Origin: Actinomycetes bacterium
GTDB taxonomy: Bacteria; Actinomycetota; Acidimicrobiia; Acidimicrobiales; Aldehydirespiratoraceae
Direction: 5' to 3'
NCBI GenBank assembly: GCA_024276495.1
Contig: JAJRXC010000015.1
Span: forward strand, 1-45,746
DNA length: 45,746 nucleotides
In this document: positions 16,958 through 25,900 of the stretch, piece by piece
Numbering within the stretch: position 1 is the first letter of the stretch
Layout of the letters: every line of letters starts with the position of its first letter
The notes under the pieces: generated by a model
Told to the model about the DNA's origin: nothing
Seen by the model: the letters and a program-made list of their open reading frames with translations, nothing else
Database searches by the model: none
Position numbers and translations under genes: made by a program

Positions 16958-17883
16958 GCGATTTCTTCACCGTCTCGGTGCTCGTCGCCACCCTCGCCTC
17001 GGGGATCCGGCTCGCGACGCCGTACCTGTTGGCCGCGCTCGGGGAGACCATCGGCCAACGCAGCGGCGTGCTCAACCTCGGGGTCGACGGCGTGATGTTG
17101 CTCGGTGCGTTCTTCGCCCACTGGACCGCCCTCGAGACCGGCAATCTCTGGCTGGCCGTGGTCGTCGGGCTGTTCACCGGCCTGGTGATGGGCGTGGTCT
17201 ACGCGATCATCACCGTCTACTTCAAGGCGGAGCAGGGCATCAGCGGGATCGGGATCTTCCTGTTCGGTCTCGGGTTCAGCGATCTCATGTTCGAGGTCAA
17301 GGTCGGCACCCCGAAGTTCACCACGCAACTGCCGCCGGTCGAGATACCGCTTCTCTCAGACATCCCTCGTGTCGGCGAGGCGCTCTTTTCCCACTCGCTG
17401 CTCACCTACACCGCGTTCTTGCTGGTCCCCGCGGTCGCCTGGCTGTTGCACCGGACGACCTTCGGCATGAACATCAGGGCCGTCGGGGAGAACCCTCAGG
17501 CGGCCGACAGCCTCGGCGTGTCGGTCAACGCCGTCCGGGTGAAGACGATCCTGATCGGCAACACCATGGCCGGTCTCGCCGGCGCGGCCCTCGTCCTCGA
17601 GGCCAAGGTGTTCCAACCCAACCTCACCCAGGGCCTCGGATTCATCGCGGTCGCACTCGTCTACTTCGGGGCCTGGCGCTCACCGTTCGTGATGGCCGGC
17701 GCCCTGCTCTACGGCCTGGTGCAGGCCACGGTCATCCAGTGGAAGGTGCTCGGCATCATCTCCCGTCAGTTCTCCGACATCGCGGCCATGGCTCCCGCAG
17801 TCCTGACCGTTGTCGCCTTGATCGTCCTCGCCGGACGGGTTCAGGCGCCCAGAGCGCTCACGAAACCGTTCGAACGGCATTAG
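16954..17883 (+). CDS. BMP-family (nucleoside-type) ABC transporter permease 2
   Basis: The product has 309 residues. It begins with an ATG that overlaps the stop of permease 1. Eight or more helices and the motif 'GETIGQRSGVLNLGVDGVMLLGAF' identify the partner permease of BMP-type importers. 'FGMNIRAVGENPQAADSLGVSV' is the cytoplasmic coupling loop that contacts the ATPase, and 'GLGFIAVALVYFGAWRSP' is the late family helix. The open frame runs far upstream inside permease 1 in another phase and was cut at 16954. It is followed 64 bases later by the binding lipoprotein. Confidence 0.92.
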   Translation: MSDFFTVSVLVATLASGIRLATPYLLAALGETIGQRSGVLNLGVDGVMLLGAFFAHWTALETGNLWLAVVVGLFTGLVMGVVYAIITVYFKAEQGISGIGIFLFGLGFSDLMFEVKVGTPKFTTQLPPVEIPLLSDIPRVGEALFSHSLLTYTAFLLVPAVAWLLHRTTFGMNIRAVGENPQAADSLGVSVNAVRVKTILIGNTMAGLAGAALVLEAKVFQPNLTQGLGFIAVALVYFGAWRSPFVMAGALLYGLVQATVIQWKVLGIISRQFSDIAAMAPAVLTVVALIVLAGRVQAPRALTKPFERH

Positions 17884-17947
17884 CCCGGCGGGGTCGTACC
17901 AATGCGGGCCGTCACCGACCCGCACCACCCATAGGAGGGAACCCGAA

Positions 17948-19120
17948 ATGTCCAAACGAAACAAGAGCCTCTGGCGACTACTCGCCGTGCTGCTCGCGTT
18001 GGTGCTCGTCGCCGCGGCGTGTGGCAACGACGACGACGCCGCCGACACGCCGAGCGATGCCGCCGACAACGCGAACGACACCGCCGACACCGCCGACGAC
18101 GACATGGCCGACGAGGAGATGTCGGACGAAGAGATGGCGGCCATGGACGACGACGAGATGGACGACGACGAGATGGCCGACGGCGAGATGGCCGACGGCG
18201 AGATGGCCGACGGCGAGATGTCCGACGAGGAGATGGCCGCCATGGGCGACCTGTCCGTCGCGATCGTGGCACCGAGCGCGGTCGATGATCTCGCCTTCAC
18301 CCAGTCGATGATCGATGCCGTGGCCGCCCTCGGCATCGAGCCGCAGGTCACCCCGGGAACCTTCATCATCGAAGAAGCGGCGACCGCCCTGCGCGGCTAC
18401 GCCGAAGACGGTGTCGACGTGATCATCGCCCACGGCACCCAATACGGCGGCTCCCTCGAGGAGATCGCCCCCGACTTCCCCGACACCACGTTCATCTGGG
18501 GGACGGCGACCGACACGATGGATCTGCCCAACGTCTTCGCCTACGCCCCCGCCGCCGATCAGGGTGGCTATGTGAACGGCATCATCGCCGGCGCCCTCAC
18601 CGAGTCCGGCATCATCGGCGTGGTGGGACCGGTCGAGGCCGGCGACGCCGTGGCGTACATCAACGGGTTCGAGGCCGGTGCCCTGGCCGGTGGCGCGACC
18701 GAGGTCAACATCGTCTACACCGGCTCGTTCGGTGATGTCGCCCTCGCCGCCGAGACCGCGACCGCCCACATCGCCAACGGCGCCGACATCTTGACCGGCT
18801 CCGCCCAGATGGTCGTCGGTGCGGTCGGTGTCGCCGCGAGCAACGACGTCTTGTGGTTCGGTACCCAGGCCAACCAGACCGAGCTGGCGCCCGACCTGGT
18901 CGTCGCCTCCCAGGTGTACCACTGGGAGGTCGTGCTCGAACAGATGCTCGAGCAGCGGGCCAACGGCACCCTCGGCGGCGAAGCCTTCCTGCTGACGTTG
19001 GAGAACGGCGGCCTCGTCGTCGAGTTCAACGACGGCTTCGACCTGCCCGACGACGTACGAGCCGCAGCCGACGCGGCCATCGCCGGCATCATCGACGGCT
19101 CCATCGACACCGGCGCCTGA
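17948..19120 (+). CDS. BMP-family substrate-binding lipoprotein
   Basis: The product has 390 residues. A lipobox ([12 protein letters not shown]) marks a lipoprotein. Residues ~28-98 are an unusual acidic, methionine-rich linker (see the repeat at 18107-18235). The binding domain then runs from [16 protein letters not shown] to the end. It shows Med/BMP-like stretches such as [20 protein letters not shown], '[18 protein letters not shown]' and '[16 protein letters not shown]'. Relatives bind nucleosides or related compounds; here the neighbourhood of purine-type enzymes makes a nucleobase or nucleoside plausible. GGAGGG precedes the ATG by about six bases. Confidence 0.9.
   Translation: MSKRNKSLWRLLAVLLALVLVAAACGNDDDAADTPSDAADNANDTADTADDDMADEEMSDEEMAAMDDDEMDDDEMADGEMADGEMADGEMSDEEMAAMGDLSVAIVAPSAVDDLAFTQSMIDAVAALGIEPQVTPGTFIIEEAATALRGYAEDGVDVIIAHGTQYGGSLEEIAPDFPDTTFIWGTATDTMDLPNVFAYAPAADQGGYVNGIIAGALTESGIIGVVGPVEAGDAVAYINGFEAGALAGGATEVNIVYTGSFGDVALAAETATAHIANGADILTGSAQMVVGAVGVAASNDVLWFGTQANQTELAPDLVVASQVYHWEVVLEQMLEQRANGTLGGEAFLLTLENGGLVVEFNDGFDLPDDVRAAADAAIAGIIDGSIDTGA
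18107..18235 (+). repeat. 15-bp in-frame repeat encoding (A/S/D)D(G/E/D)EM units
   Basis: Two units at 18107-18136 and six consecutive units at 18146-18235 share the pattern of two Asp-like codons, Gly/Glu/Asp, Glu, Met. Three units (18176-18220) are identical gccgacggcgagatg, which suggests recent duplication by slippage. The product is a flexible acidic spacer with Met every fifth residue, between the lipid anchor and the binding domain. Confidence 0.85.
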
Positions 19121-19136
19121 CCCCGACGCGGCCCGG

Positions 19137-19168
19137 GGGGGGTCGAACGGCACGCCGTTCGACCCCCC
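19137..19168 (+). terminator. Strong intercistronic hairpin between binding protein and ATPase genes
   Basis: Perfect 15-base arms (19137-19151 and 19154-19168) made of GGGGGGTCGAACGGC and its complement are separated by only AC, so a tetraloop with 14 pairs is realistic. No T-run follows; instead GGGGCGCG. Such stems after binding-protein genes often slow 3' decay or partly terminate, raising binding protein over ATPase. Full termination is unlikely because the ATPase gene needs this transcript. Confidence 0.7.
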
Positions 19169-19208
19169 GGGGCGCGTTCTCCGATCAACGAAACCCGAGG
19201 TGCTCACC

Positions 19209-20735
19209 ATGACACCGATGCTCGAGATGCGAGGGATCACGAAACGATTCCCCGGCGTGCTGGCCAACGACAAGGTCGACCTGACCGTCGAGGCCGGGGA
19301 GATCCACACCCTGCTCGGCGAGAACGGCGCGGGCAAGAGCACGCTCATGAAGGTGCTCTTCGGGCTCTATCACCCCGACGAGGGCGAGATCCGCATCAAC
19401 GGCGACCCGGTCACGGTGTCCTCTCCCGCCGACGCGATCGCCCGCCACATCGGGATGATCCACCAGCACTTCATGTTGGTGCCGACACTGACCGTTGCCG
19501 AGAACGTCGCGCTCGGCACCAAGTCGACCCGGGGCCTGCTGACCGATCTCGACCATGTGTCCGAACGGGTCGCGGCGATCTCCGACCAGTACAACCTCCG
19601 GGTCGACCCCCGCGTCGAGGTCTGGAAGCTCGCGGTCGGTGAGCGTCAGCGAGTCGAGATCATCAAGGCGCTCTACCGCGACGCCCACCTGTTGGTGCTC
19701 GACGAACCGACCGCGGTGCTGACGCCACAGGAGGTCGAGGAGTTGTTCGTCATCCTCGACCAGATGAGAAACGACCAGAAGGGGCTGATCTTCATCAGTC
19801 ACAAGCTCCGTGAGGTCATGGCGATCTCCGACGAGATCACCGTGTTGCGCCACGGGCGGGTCACCGGCCACACCCGACCCGACGACACCGACCGCCAACA
19901 GCTCGCCGACATGATGGTGGGCCGGGAGGTGTTGCTCGCTCCCGACCGGCCCCCGGTCGAGGTCGGTGATGCCCGCCTGGTCATCCGGGGGCTGACGGTG
20001 AGAAGCGACCGGGGCACCGTCGCGGTCGACAACATCGATCTCGACGTGCGATCGGGGGAGATCCTCGGGATCGCCGGGGTCAGCGGCAACGGCCAGCGGG
20101 AGTTGGCCGAGGCCATCGTCGGGCTTCGCGATCCGCTGCCGGGCTCGTCGATCGAGGTCAACGGACACCAATCGGTCGGTGCGGGAACCAAGGAGATTCG
20201 CAACGCGGGGCTCGCGTACGTTCCCGAGGAGCGGATGAAGGACGGGGCGATCGGCGAGTTCACGGTCAGCGAGAACATCATGCTGGTCGATCATGCCGAG
20301 CCGCGCTACGTCCGCCGGGGGTTTCTGCGCCGCGGTGAGATCCGCGAGCAGAGCCGGCGTCTGGTCGACGAGTTCGCGGTGAAGACCCCGAGCCTCGAGA
20401 CCCCCACCTCGAGCCTGTCGGGGGGCAACATCCAAAAGGTGATCCTCGCTCGCGAGCTCAGCACGTTGCCGACCGTGCTGATCGCGGCGCAGCCCACTCG
20501 GGGGGTCGACATCGGGGCCGCCGAGTACATCCACGCCCGACTCATCGAGCAGCGAGGGGCCGGTACGGCGGCGTTGGTGATCTCGGAGGATCTCGACGAG
20601 CTCCTCGGACTGGCCGACCGGATCGCCGTGATGTTCGAAGGCCGGGTGATGGCGATCATCGACATCGAAGACGCGACCCGGGAGTCGATCGGTCTCCTGA
20701 TGGCCGGGGTCGACGGCGGGCACGAGACTTCGTAG
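19209..20735 (+). CDS. BMP-family (nucleoside-type) ABC transporter ATPase, two nucleotide-binding domains
   Basis: The product has 508 residues from the ATG at 19209, behind GAGGTG at 19197-19202 (a GTG at 19200 lies inside that ribosome site). The first domain has Walker [10 protein letters not shown], Walker [12 protein letters not shown] and a divergent signature ([11 protein letters not shown]). The second has a non-canonical Walker A (GVSGNGQRE), signature LSGGNIQK and Walker B-like LIAAQPTRG. This asymmetry is normal for the RbsA/YufO-type double ATPases. It powers the two permeases and the BMP lipoprotein upstream. The order permease-permease-SBP-ATPase is unusual; SBP first is more common. 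Confidence 0.93.
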   Translation: MTPMLEMRGITKRFPGVLANDKVDLTVEAGEIHTLLGENGAGKSTLMKVLFGLYHPDEGEIRINGDPVTVSSPADAIARHIGMIHQHFMLVPTLTVAENVALGTKSTRGLLTDLDHVSERVAAISDQYNLRVDPRVEVWKLAVGERQRVEIIKALYRDAHLLVLDEPTAVLTPQEVEELFVILDQMRNDQKGLIFISHKLREVMAISDEITVLRHGRVTGHTRPDDTDRQQLADMMVGREVLLAPDRPPVEVGDARLVIRGLTVRSDRGTVAVDNIDLDVRSGEILGIAGVSGNGQRELAEAIVGLRDPLPGSSIEVNGHQSVGAGTKEIRNAGLAYVPEERMKDGAIGEFTVSENIMLVDHAEPRYVRRGFLRRGEIREQSRRLVDEFAVKTPSLETPTSSLSGGNIQKVILARELSTLPTVLIAAQPTRGVDIGAAEYIHARLIEQRGAGTAALVISEDLDELLGLADRIAVMFEGRVMAIIDIEDATRESIGLLMAGVDGGHETS

Positions 20736-20745
20736 CCTCACCGGA

Positions 20746-21726
20746 GTGCAGCGAACCAACGCCCTGGCCGGCTCCGTCAACCTGATGCCGGTGGGCCCGG
20801 TCGCCCTCGTGGCGGAGCTCGCGGCCGAAGCGGAACGACTCGGCTATCACCGCTGTTGGGTCTACGACGAAGGGCTGGCGACGCGCGACGTCTACATCAC
20901 GCTCGCCGCGGTCGCCGCGGCGACGAGCACGATCCGGATCGGGCCGGGGATCACCAACCCGTTCACCCGCCATCCTGGCGTCACCGCCAACGCGATCGCG
21001 TCGCTCGACGAGTACAGCGGGGGACGCGCGTTCCTCGGCCTCGGCGCCGGCGGCGGGCTCACCCTCGACCCGCTCGGAATCGAACGCCGCCGGCCCCTCG
21101 CCGCCGTCGAGGAGATGCTCGACTCGACCCGACGTCTGTGGAGCGGCGCCCGAGTCGACCTTCACGGGCGGACCATCGATCTTCGCGCCGCGAGCCTCTC
21201 GATGGCGAGGGACGGGATCGAGATCCACCTGGCCGGTCGTGGTCCGCGAATGATCGAGCTGGCCGGACGACTGGCCGACGGCTTCTACCTGAGCTACGTC
21301 CACAAGGAGCTGCTGGGGCCCACGGTCGAGACGCTCCGGGCGGTCACCGCACGACCGATGACCGTCACCTACTCGACCAGGATCGTCGTGACCGACGACG
21401 ATTTCGAGGCGGCCCGGCGCGACCTGACCTTTCGCCTCCCCGACTCGCCGCCCGATGTCCACGAGCGACTGGGAATCGGCCCGGCCGACGTCGATGCCCT
21501 GCGCGCCGCGTTGGCCGAAGGGGGCCCGTCGGCCGCCGCCCATCTGGTCCGCGACTCGTGGGTGGCACCGTTCGTGATCGCCGGCACTCGTGACGAATGC
21601 GGCCGGGAGCTGGCCGAGCTCGCCGCCGAGCACGGCCTCGACGAGTTCCTGTTGCAGGTCAACGATCTCGACGCCGGGTCGGCGCTGATGGCCGACACGA
21701 TGGGGATGATCTCAGCCCGATCCTGA
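20746..21726 (+). CDS. LLM-class (F420-dependent type) oxidoreductase A
   Basis: The product has 326 residues from a GTG at 20746, ten bases after the ATPase stop; the ribosome site is weak (CCGGA). It is a luciferase-like TIM barrel: LAAEAERLGYHRCWVYDEGL, 'TSTIRIGPGITNPFTRHP', 'EYSGGRAFLGLGAGG', and a late 'WVAPFVIAGTRDECGRELAELA'. The family usually uses F420 or FMN for hydride transfer. It is a close paralogue of the product of 38179-39147. Its last 15 bases overlap the end of the convergent UbiX-like gene. Substrate unknown; its position at the end of the transporter operon suggests it acts on an imported compound. Confidence 0.88.
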   Translation: MQRTNALAGSVNLMPVGPVALVAELAAEAERLGYHRCWVYDEGLATRDVYITLAAVAAATSTIRIGPGITNPFTRHPGVTANAIASLDEYSGGRAFLGLGAGGGLTLDPLGIERRRPLAAVEEMLDSTRRLWSGARVDLHGRTIDLRAASLSMARDGIEIHLAGRGPRMIELAGRLADGFYLSYVHKELLGPTVETLRAVTARPMTVTYSTRIVVTDDDFEAARRDLTFRLPDSPPDVHERLGIGPADVDALRAALAEGGPSAAAHLVRDSWVAPFVIAGTRDECGRELAELAAEHGLDEFLLQVNDLDAGSALMADTMGMISARS

Positions 21727-22284
21727 CCAGCGGGCCAGTCCCGGCACCGCGATGCCGAGGTGTTCGAGCGCCCGTCCGACCGAATGCGACACGATCTCGT
21801 CGATCGTGCCCGGACGGTTGTAGAACGCCGGCACCGGCGGCTGCACGATCGCACCCATCTCGGTCACCCGTTCCATGAGGCGGAGGTGGCCGAGGTGGAA
21901 GGGCGTCTCCCGCACCATCAACACCAGGGGACGGCGTTCTTTGAGCATCACGTCGGCCGCCCGCACGATCAGGTCAACGCTGAACGAGTGGGCCACCCCG
22001 GAGAGGGTCTTGATCGAGCACGGCGCGATGATCATGCCCACCGAGGTGAACGAGCCCGACGCGATCGGTGCCGCGATGTCGCGGGGACCGTGGACATGGT
22101 CGGCCAGCTTCTCGAGATCGCCGGTCGACAGGTCGGTCTCGATCCCCAGGGTCTGACGAGCCGACGGGGTGACGACGAGATGCGTCTCGATCCCGTCGAT
22201 CGTCGACAGCAACTCGAGCGACTTCACTCCGTAGATCACCCCGCTGGCGCCGCTGATTCCGACGACCACCCGCGTCGGGGTCAT
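21712..22284 (-). CDS. UbiX-like flavin prenyltransferase
   Basis: The product has 190 residues from the ATG at 22282-22284. It shows the flavoprotein motif VVVGISGASGVIYG, then 'APIASGSFTSVGMIIAPCSIKTLSGVAHS' and 'ERRPLVLMVRETPFHLGHLRLM', all typical of UbiX/PAD1. These enzymes join dimethylallyl phosphate to FMN to make prenyl-FMN, the cofactor of UbiD decarboxylases. The start overlaps the stop of the UbiD-like gene (ATGA), which makes the functional pairing strong. An open frame continuing upstream within the UbiD gene is a shadow. Confidence 0.93.
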   Translation of the reverse strand: MTPTRVVVGISGASGVIYGVKSLELLSTIDGIETHLVVTPSARQTLGIETDLSTGDLEKLADHVHGPRDIAAPIASGSFTSVGMIIAPCSIKTLSGVAHSFSVDLIVRAADVMLKERRPLVLMVRETPFHLGHLRLMERVTEMGAIVQPPVPAFYNRPGTIDEIVSHSVGRALEHLGIAVPGLARWSGSG

Positions 22285-23630
22285 CCCAGGTACCGGGTGA
22301 GGTCCACCGGGGCGTAGGCCACCCGTTCGCCGTACTCGCGCCGTTCGCGCTTGTACGTGGCGTCGATGCCGACCTTCACCCCGACCCCGCGATTGTCGGC
22401 CACCGGGTCCATCTCGTGGCCCTGGGCGTGGGGAACGGTGAAGACGTCGTCGCTCCAGTGCACCCGGTTGGTGATGGCCCAGAGCACGTCGGACGGTTGC
22501 GACACGTCGACGTCGCGATCGACGACGACGACGTTGCGAATGTTGATGTGGGCGGTCATCGCCGCCATCGCGAGGTTGCGGGGAGTCCCCGGATCGTCGC
22601 GATCGACGGAGACGACCGCGAGGAATCCGTTCCCGTAGGGCGGGATGTGGACGTCGGCACCGGCATCGAGATGGCGGACGAACCGACGGAGCAGGGGCTC
22701 CCGGGGAAGCACGTTGCCGATGTAGATGTGCTCGTACCAGCCGGGAACGATCGTCTGATAGATGGGGTCGTCGCGCCACGAGACCGAGGTGATCTCGACC
22801 GTGGGGCTCTCCCACATCTCCCCCAGGTAGCCGTGGAACTCCGCCAGCGGACCCTCGGGGGCCCGCGTCGCCGGATGGATCATTCCCTCGAGCACGATCT
22901 CGGCCCGCGCCGGTATGTCGATGTCGACATCGACCCCGCGGCACACCTCGACGCCGCGACCGCGGATCGCGCCGGCGATCAACAGCTCGTCGATCGGGGT
23001 GCGCACGCCGGCCGCGATCATGATGGCCGGATCGAGCCCGATCGCGAGGGCGACCGGGAACGGCGCGTCGGGGTCGGGGCGCGATTTCATGAACGTTCCG
23101 ACGTCGCGCCACTCGTTCACGTTGAATCCGAGCGTGTTGCGACCCATTCGCAACATCCGGTTGTACGAGAGGTTGCCGCGGCCGCTGACCGGGTCTTTGG
23201 TGACGGTCACGGCGCCCGTGATGAACTCCCCGCCGTCGCCCCGCGAGTGGATCGGTATCGGCAGGGCCGTGAGGTCGACCTCGTCCCCCCGGACCGTGTT
23301 GGCCTGCCACGGTGCCGAATCGACGGTGTCGGTCGGGAGGGCGTTGGCGGGGTCGAGGACCTCCCCCATCTTGTCGACGATCTGCTCGATCGGGCATCCG
23401 AGCGCGACCGCGGCGAGTCGCCGGCTGGCGACTCCGCCGGTGAAGATCGGCCAGGGCGAACCGGCGACGTCGGTGAAGAGGGCCGCTCCCGCATCGGCGC
23501 GTTGCATCGCCGCGGCGACATCGGAGAGCTCGTAGTCGAGCGCGACCGGTGCGGAGATCCTCGACAACAGGCCCTGATCCTCGAGTGCGTCGATGTGGCT
23601 GCGCAGGTCGGTCATCTCGGCGTTGGTCAT
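22281..23630 (-). CDS. UbiD-family prenyl-FMN-dependent decarboxylase
   Basis: The product has 449 residues. Family features: an Arg-containing 'GRGNLSYNRMLRMG' segment, the acidic pair in 'AEIVLEGMIHP' and 'APEGPLAEFHGYLG' that supports decarboxylation, and 'TVPHAQGHEMDP' near the C-terminus. The ATG at 23628-23630 follows AGGG. It decarboxylates (or carboxylates) an unsaturated or aromatic acid. It is coupled to its cofactor synthase UbiX. Since the locus also holds N-heterocycle-type enzymes, an aromatic or heteroaromatic acid is a reasonable substrate class, but which one cannot be read from sequence. Menaquinone biosynthesis (futalosine route) uses a related decarboxylase and is the main alternative. 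Confidence 0.9.
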   Translation of the reverse strand: MTNAEMTDLRSHIDALEDQGLLSRISAPVALDYELSDVAAAMQRADAGAALFTDVAGSPWPIFTGGVASRRLAAVALGCPIEQIVDKMGEVLDPANALPTDTVDSAPWQANTVRGDEVDLTALPIPIHSRGDGGEFITGAVTVTKDPVSGRGNLSYNRMLRMGRNTLGFNVNEWRDVGTFMKSRPDPDAPFPVALAIGLDPAIMIAAGVRTPIDELLIAGAIRGRGVEVCRGVDVDIDIPARAEIVLEGMIHPATRAPEGPLAEFHGYLGEMWESPTVEITSVSWRDDPIYQTIVPGWYEHIYIGNVLPREPLLRRFVRHLDAGADVHIPPYGNGFLAVVSVDRDDPGTPRNLAMAAMTAHINIRNVVVVDRDVDVSQPSDVLWAITNRVHWSDDVFTVPHAQGHEMDPVADNRGVGVKVGIDATYKRERREYGERVAYAPVDLTRYLG

Positions 23631-23667
23631 GGGTGAACCCTAGAGACCGGGCCCGATCGCCGCATCA

Positions 23668-24390
23668 TCAGCTCGCCGGCGCCGTCGGACCGTAGACCGC
23701 GGTGCCGCCGGCGATCAGGGCCCACCTCCGGGTTCCGAGCTCGAAGTGCCACCACTCCCCTTCGAAGACGACGAATCCCTCCGACCGCATCGACCAGTAC
23801 AGGAAGCGGCGCAGCTCACGATCGGGCCCCGGTGTCCCCTCGAGGTGGGCGACATGGGCGCGGCTCGTCGTGTCGTCGAACCCACAGCCGGGCGCGAGCG
23901 GGGTCGATTCGAACGTGAGGGTGAGGTCGACGGCGCCGCCGGTGAGGTGCGGCGGCGGGGTCGCCGGATCATCCGAGACCGGCGCCATGAACCCCGGCTC
24001 GATCGTGGGATCGGCGATCGCGATGTCGTAGAGCTCCCGTTGCAGGGCCAGTGGCCGCCAGGCGTCGAAGACCGCGAGGCCCCAGGGCGCGGGGAGCGCG
24101 TCGGCGACCGCGTAGAGCCGCTCGGCGACGCCGACCCGAAGCCAGGTGTCGGGAATCGCGTGGTCCCACCCTCCGTGCCAGTAGTTCGCCAGGGTGCGGA
24201 TCCGGCGGTGCGCGACCCGAACGAGGGGTTCGGCGACGGGTCCGGTGACCTCGGACCCCTCGCTCCCGATCAGCGCCGGAAGCGCGGGCTGCGCGTCGAT
24301 GCCCGGCAGGACCGACCCGAACACCTGCGAGCACGGGACCGTGAACGTCGGCTCGTCGAAGCTCGGCCGTCCGGTGTGAGCCGCGCTCAT
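23668..24390 (-). CDS. VanX/DdpX-like D-alanyl-D-alanine dipeptidase
   Basis: The product has 240 residues. It carries the M15D zinc-peptidase pattern: AVFDAWRPLALQRELY, the zinc-binding 'PPHLTGGAVDLTL' (His and Asp), and 'EGEWWHFELG' (catalytic Glu and third zinc ligand His). There is no signal peptide, so it acts in the cytoplasm on D-Ala-D-Ala or another dipeptide. Its ATG overlaps the stop of the YqeC-like gene (ATGA), making it the last gene of the molybdenum-hydroxylase operon, an unexpected partner. No VanH/VanA genes are nearby, so glycopeptide resistance is not indicated. Confidence 0.88.
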   Translation of the reverse strand: MSAAHTGRPSFDEPTFTVPCSQVFGSVLPGIDAQPALPALIGSEGSEVTGPVAEPLVRVAHRRIRTLANYWHGGWDHAIPDTWLRVGVAERLYAVADALPAPWGLAVFDAWRPLALQRELYDIAIADPTIEPGFMAPVSDDPATPPPHLTGGAVDLTLTFESTPLAPGCGFDDTTSRAHVAHLEGTPGPDRELRRFLYWSMRSEGFVVFEGEWWHFELGTRRWALIAGGTAVYGPTAPAS

Positions 24391-25130
24391 CGGGCGACGC
24401 CCGCGATCTCGGGGGACTCCGTCGGATCGAACGGTGCGACCGCGACGACCGGAACATCGGCGCCGAGGATCGCCGTCAGCTCTTCGACGAAGGCGGCCTC
24501 GCGCTCGGTGACCTTGTTGACCATCACCGCGAAGCGGGCCCCGGCCGGGCAGCCCTTGCGGGATCCCCGCCGGCTGTGCAGCACCGCCGCGAGCCGCGCC
24601 GGGGTGAGCCGGACATACGGTGAGCAACCGGCGATGGCGGCGACCCGCATCGGCCGGTGGCACTGATCGGCGATCACCCGTCCCAACGCGTCGGCGCCGA
24701 CGCAGGCGACGACCATCGTCGCGGTGGCCGGCACGACGGGCTCGAACGACCGGGGGGCCTTGAATGGGCGACGGCGGGAACCGTCGGCTTCGACGACGAC
24801 ATGATCGACCACCGTGAACCAGCCGTCGCAGACCCGAGGGGAGACGCCGACCGCCTTGTGCCCCCCGTCGGCTCCCCACACCAGCGCCACCCGATCCCGA
24901 TCCAGGGTGTGGGCGAGCTCCGGTTCGGTCGGCGAGAAGAGCACCGGGTGACCGCCGGTGCGATCCTTCCCCATCTTGGTGGTGGTGGTCAGCACGACCG
25001 ACCCGTCGAGTTGACCTCCGAGGGCGAACAACGCGGTGGTCTTGCCGCCCCCGCCCACGAGGGCGACGTGCTCGTGGTGCCCCAGCCCCAGCGCGCCGGC
25101 GAGATCGGCGATCCCTACCGGTTCGACCAT
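24387..25130 (-). CDS. yqeC: YqeC-like selenium/molybdenum-hydroxylase maturation protein
   Basis: The product has 247 residues. A P-loop (LVGGGGKTTALFALGG) opens a NTPase fold, followed by VVLTTTTKMG, VVVEADGSRRRPFKAP and VMVNKVTEREAA. This pattern matches YqeC, a protein linked by comparative genomics to insertion of labile selenium into molybdenum hydroxylases. It overlaps the preceding YqeB gene by 16 bases and the VanX-like gene by four. Its biochemical step is not established; ATP- or GTP-driven activation of the cofactor is the usual suggestion. Confidence 0.88.
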   Translation of the reverse strand: MVEPVGIADLAGALGLGHHEHVALVGGGGKTTALFALGGQLDGSVVLTTTTKMGKDRTGGHPVLFSPTEPELAHTLDRDRVALVWGADGGHKAVGVSPRVCDGWFTVVDHVVVEADGSRRRPFKAPRSFEPVVPATATMVVACVGADALGRVIADQCHRPMRVAAIAGCSPYVRLTPARLAAVLHSRRGSRKGCPAGARFAVMVNKVTEREAAFVEELTAILGADVPVVAVAPFDPTESPEIAGVAR

Positions 25131-25900
25131 GTCGCCACCGCCTCCGCCACTCCACCGCCGACCGCCAGCGCCTTGTCGGAGATCTCGAAACAGGCCGACC
25201 GGGCACAGCCCGGGTCGATGTCGCCGATCTTGACCCCCGCCGCCACCTCGACCCCCGGCGCGATGAGACCGCGGACCCGACCGGCGAACGGGGAACGCAC
25301 CACGGACCCGCCGACCGATCCGATCACCTGGCCGGCTTCGACCCGGTCCCCGATGGCCGCCGTCCACGTCGCGGCCCCGGCCTCCGGGGCCCGAAGCACC
25401 CGTTCGGCGCCCCGGCCCCCGACGGTTCCGGGAACGCCCGTGTCGGCCGCCGCCCCGCCCTGCCAGAACACCCGCCCGAGGTGGTGACCACGCTGGGTCT
25501 CCACAACGGCGTGGCAGTCGACACCGGCGGTGAACCCCGGCCCGACGCCGACGACCAACGGCGCGTCGTCGATCGTCGTGTCGATGTTGCGCTTGGCCAC
25601 CCGGGCGTCGACGACGACGTCGGCATCGATCGACGGGAGGCCGGGGGCGACCACGACGGCCACGACGCCGGTGTGGGCCAGGGTGACCGCGGCGGTGGCC
25701 GAGTCGGCGAGCTCGGCCCGCATCCCCTCGATGTCGACGGTTCCGTCGGTGACCGCGGTCGACACCGCCACCGCTCGGCGAACGGTCAACGGGGCCGACA
25801 ACTCGGTGACGACGACCGCCCAACCGGCCCGAGCGAGCCGCCAGACGATGCCGGTCGCGAGGTCTCCTCCACCCCGGATCAGGCAGAGATCACGGGCCAC
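25115..25900 (-). CDS. yqeB: YqeB-like selenium-dependent molybdenum hydroxylase accessory protein
   Basis: The product has 261 residues from a GTG at 25898-25900. It begins with LCLIRGGGDLATGIVWRL, an NAD-fold-like start conserved in the YqeB (EF2563) family. It ends with 'DPGCARSACFEISDKALAVGGGVAEA', the family's C-terminal signature. Comparative work ties YqeB to organisms with SelD and labile-selenium molybdenum hydroxylases. It overlaps XdhC by 11 bases. A biotinyl/lipoyl-like stretch ('GDRVEAGQVIGSVGGSVVRSPFAGRVRGLI') lies in the second half. Confidence 0.9.
   Translation of the reverse strand: MARDLCLIRGGGDLATGIVWRLARAGWAVVVTELSAPLTVRRAVAVSTAVTDGTVDIEGMRAELADSATAAVTLAHTGVVAVVVAPGLPSIDADVVVDARVAKRNIDTTIDDAPLVVGVGPGFTAGVDCHAVVETQRGHHLGRVFWQGGAAADTGVPGTVGGRGAERVLRAPEAGAATWTAAIGDRVEAGQVIGSVGGSVVRSPFAGRVRGLIAPGVEVAAGVKIGDIDPGCARSACFEISDKALAVGGGVAEAVATWSNR

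Noticed and set aside
18107-18235. Short tandem repeats as a CRISPR array
   Set aside because: Units are 15 bases, contiguous, in frame and encode an acidic spacer; there are no spacers between repeats.
23668-24390. Glycopeptide resistance cluster
   Set aside because: Only the VanX-like dipeptidase is present; no VanH-, VanA/B-, VanR- or VanS-like genes are encoded around it.
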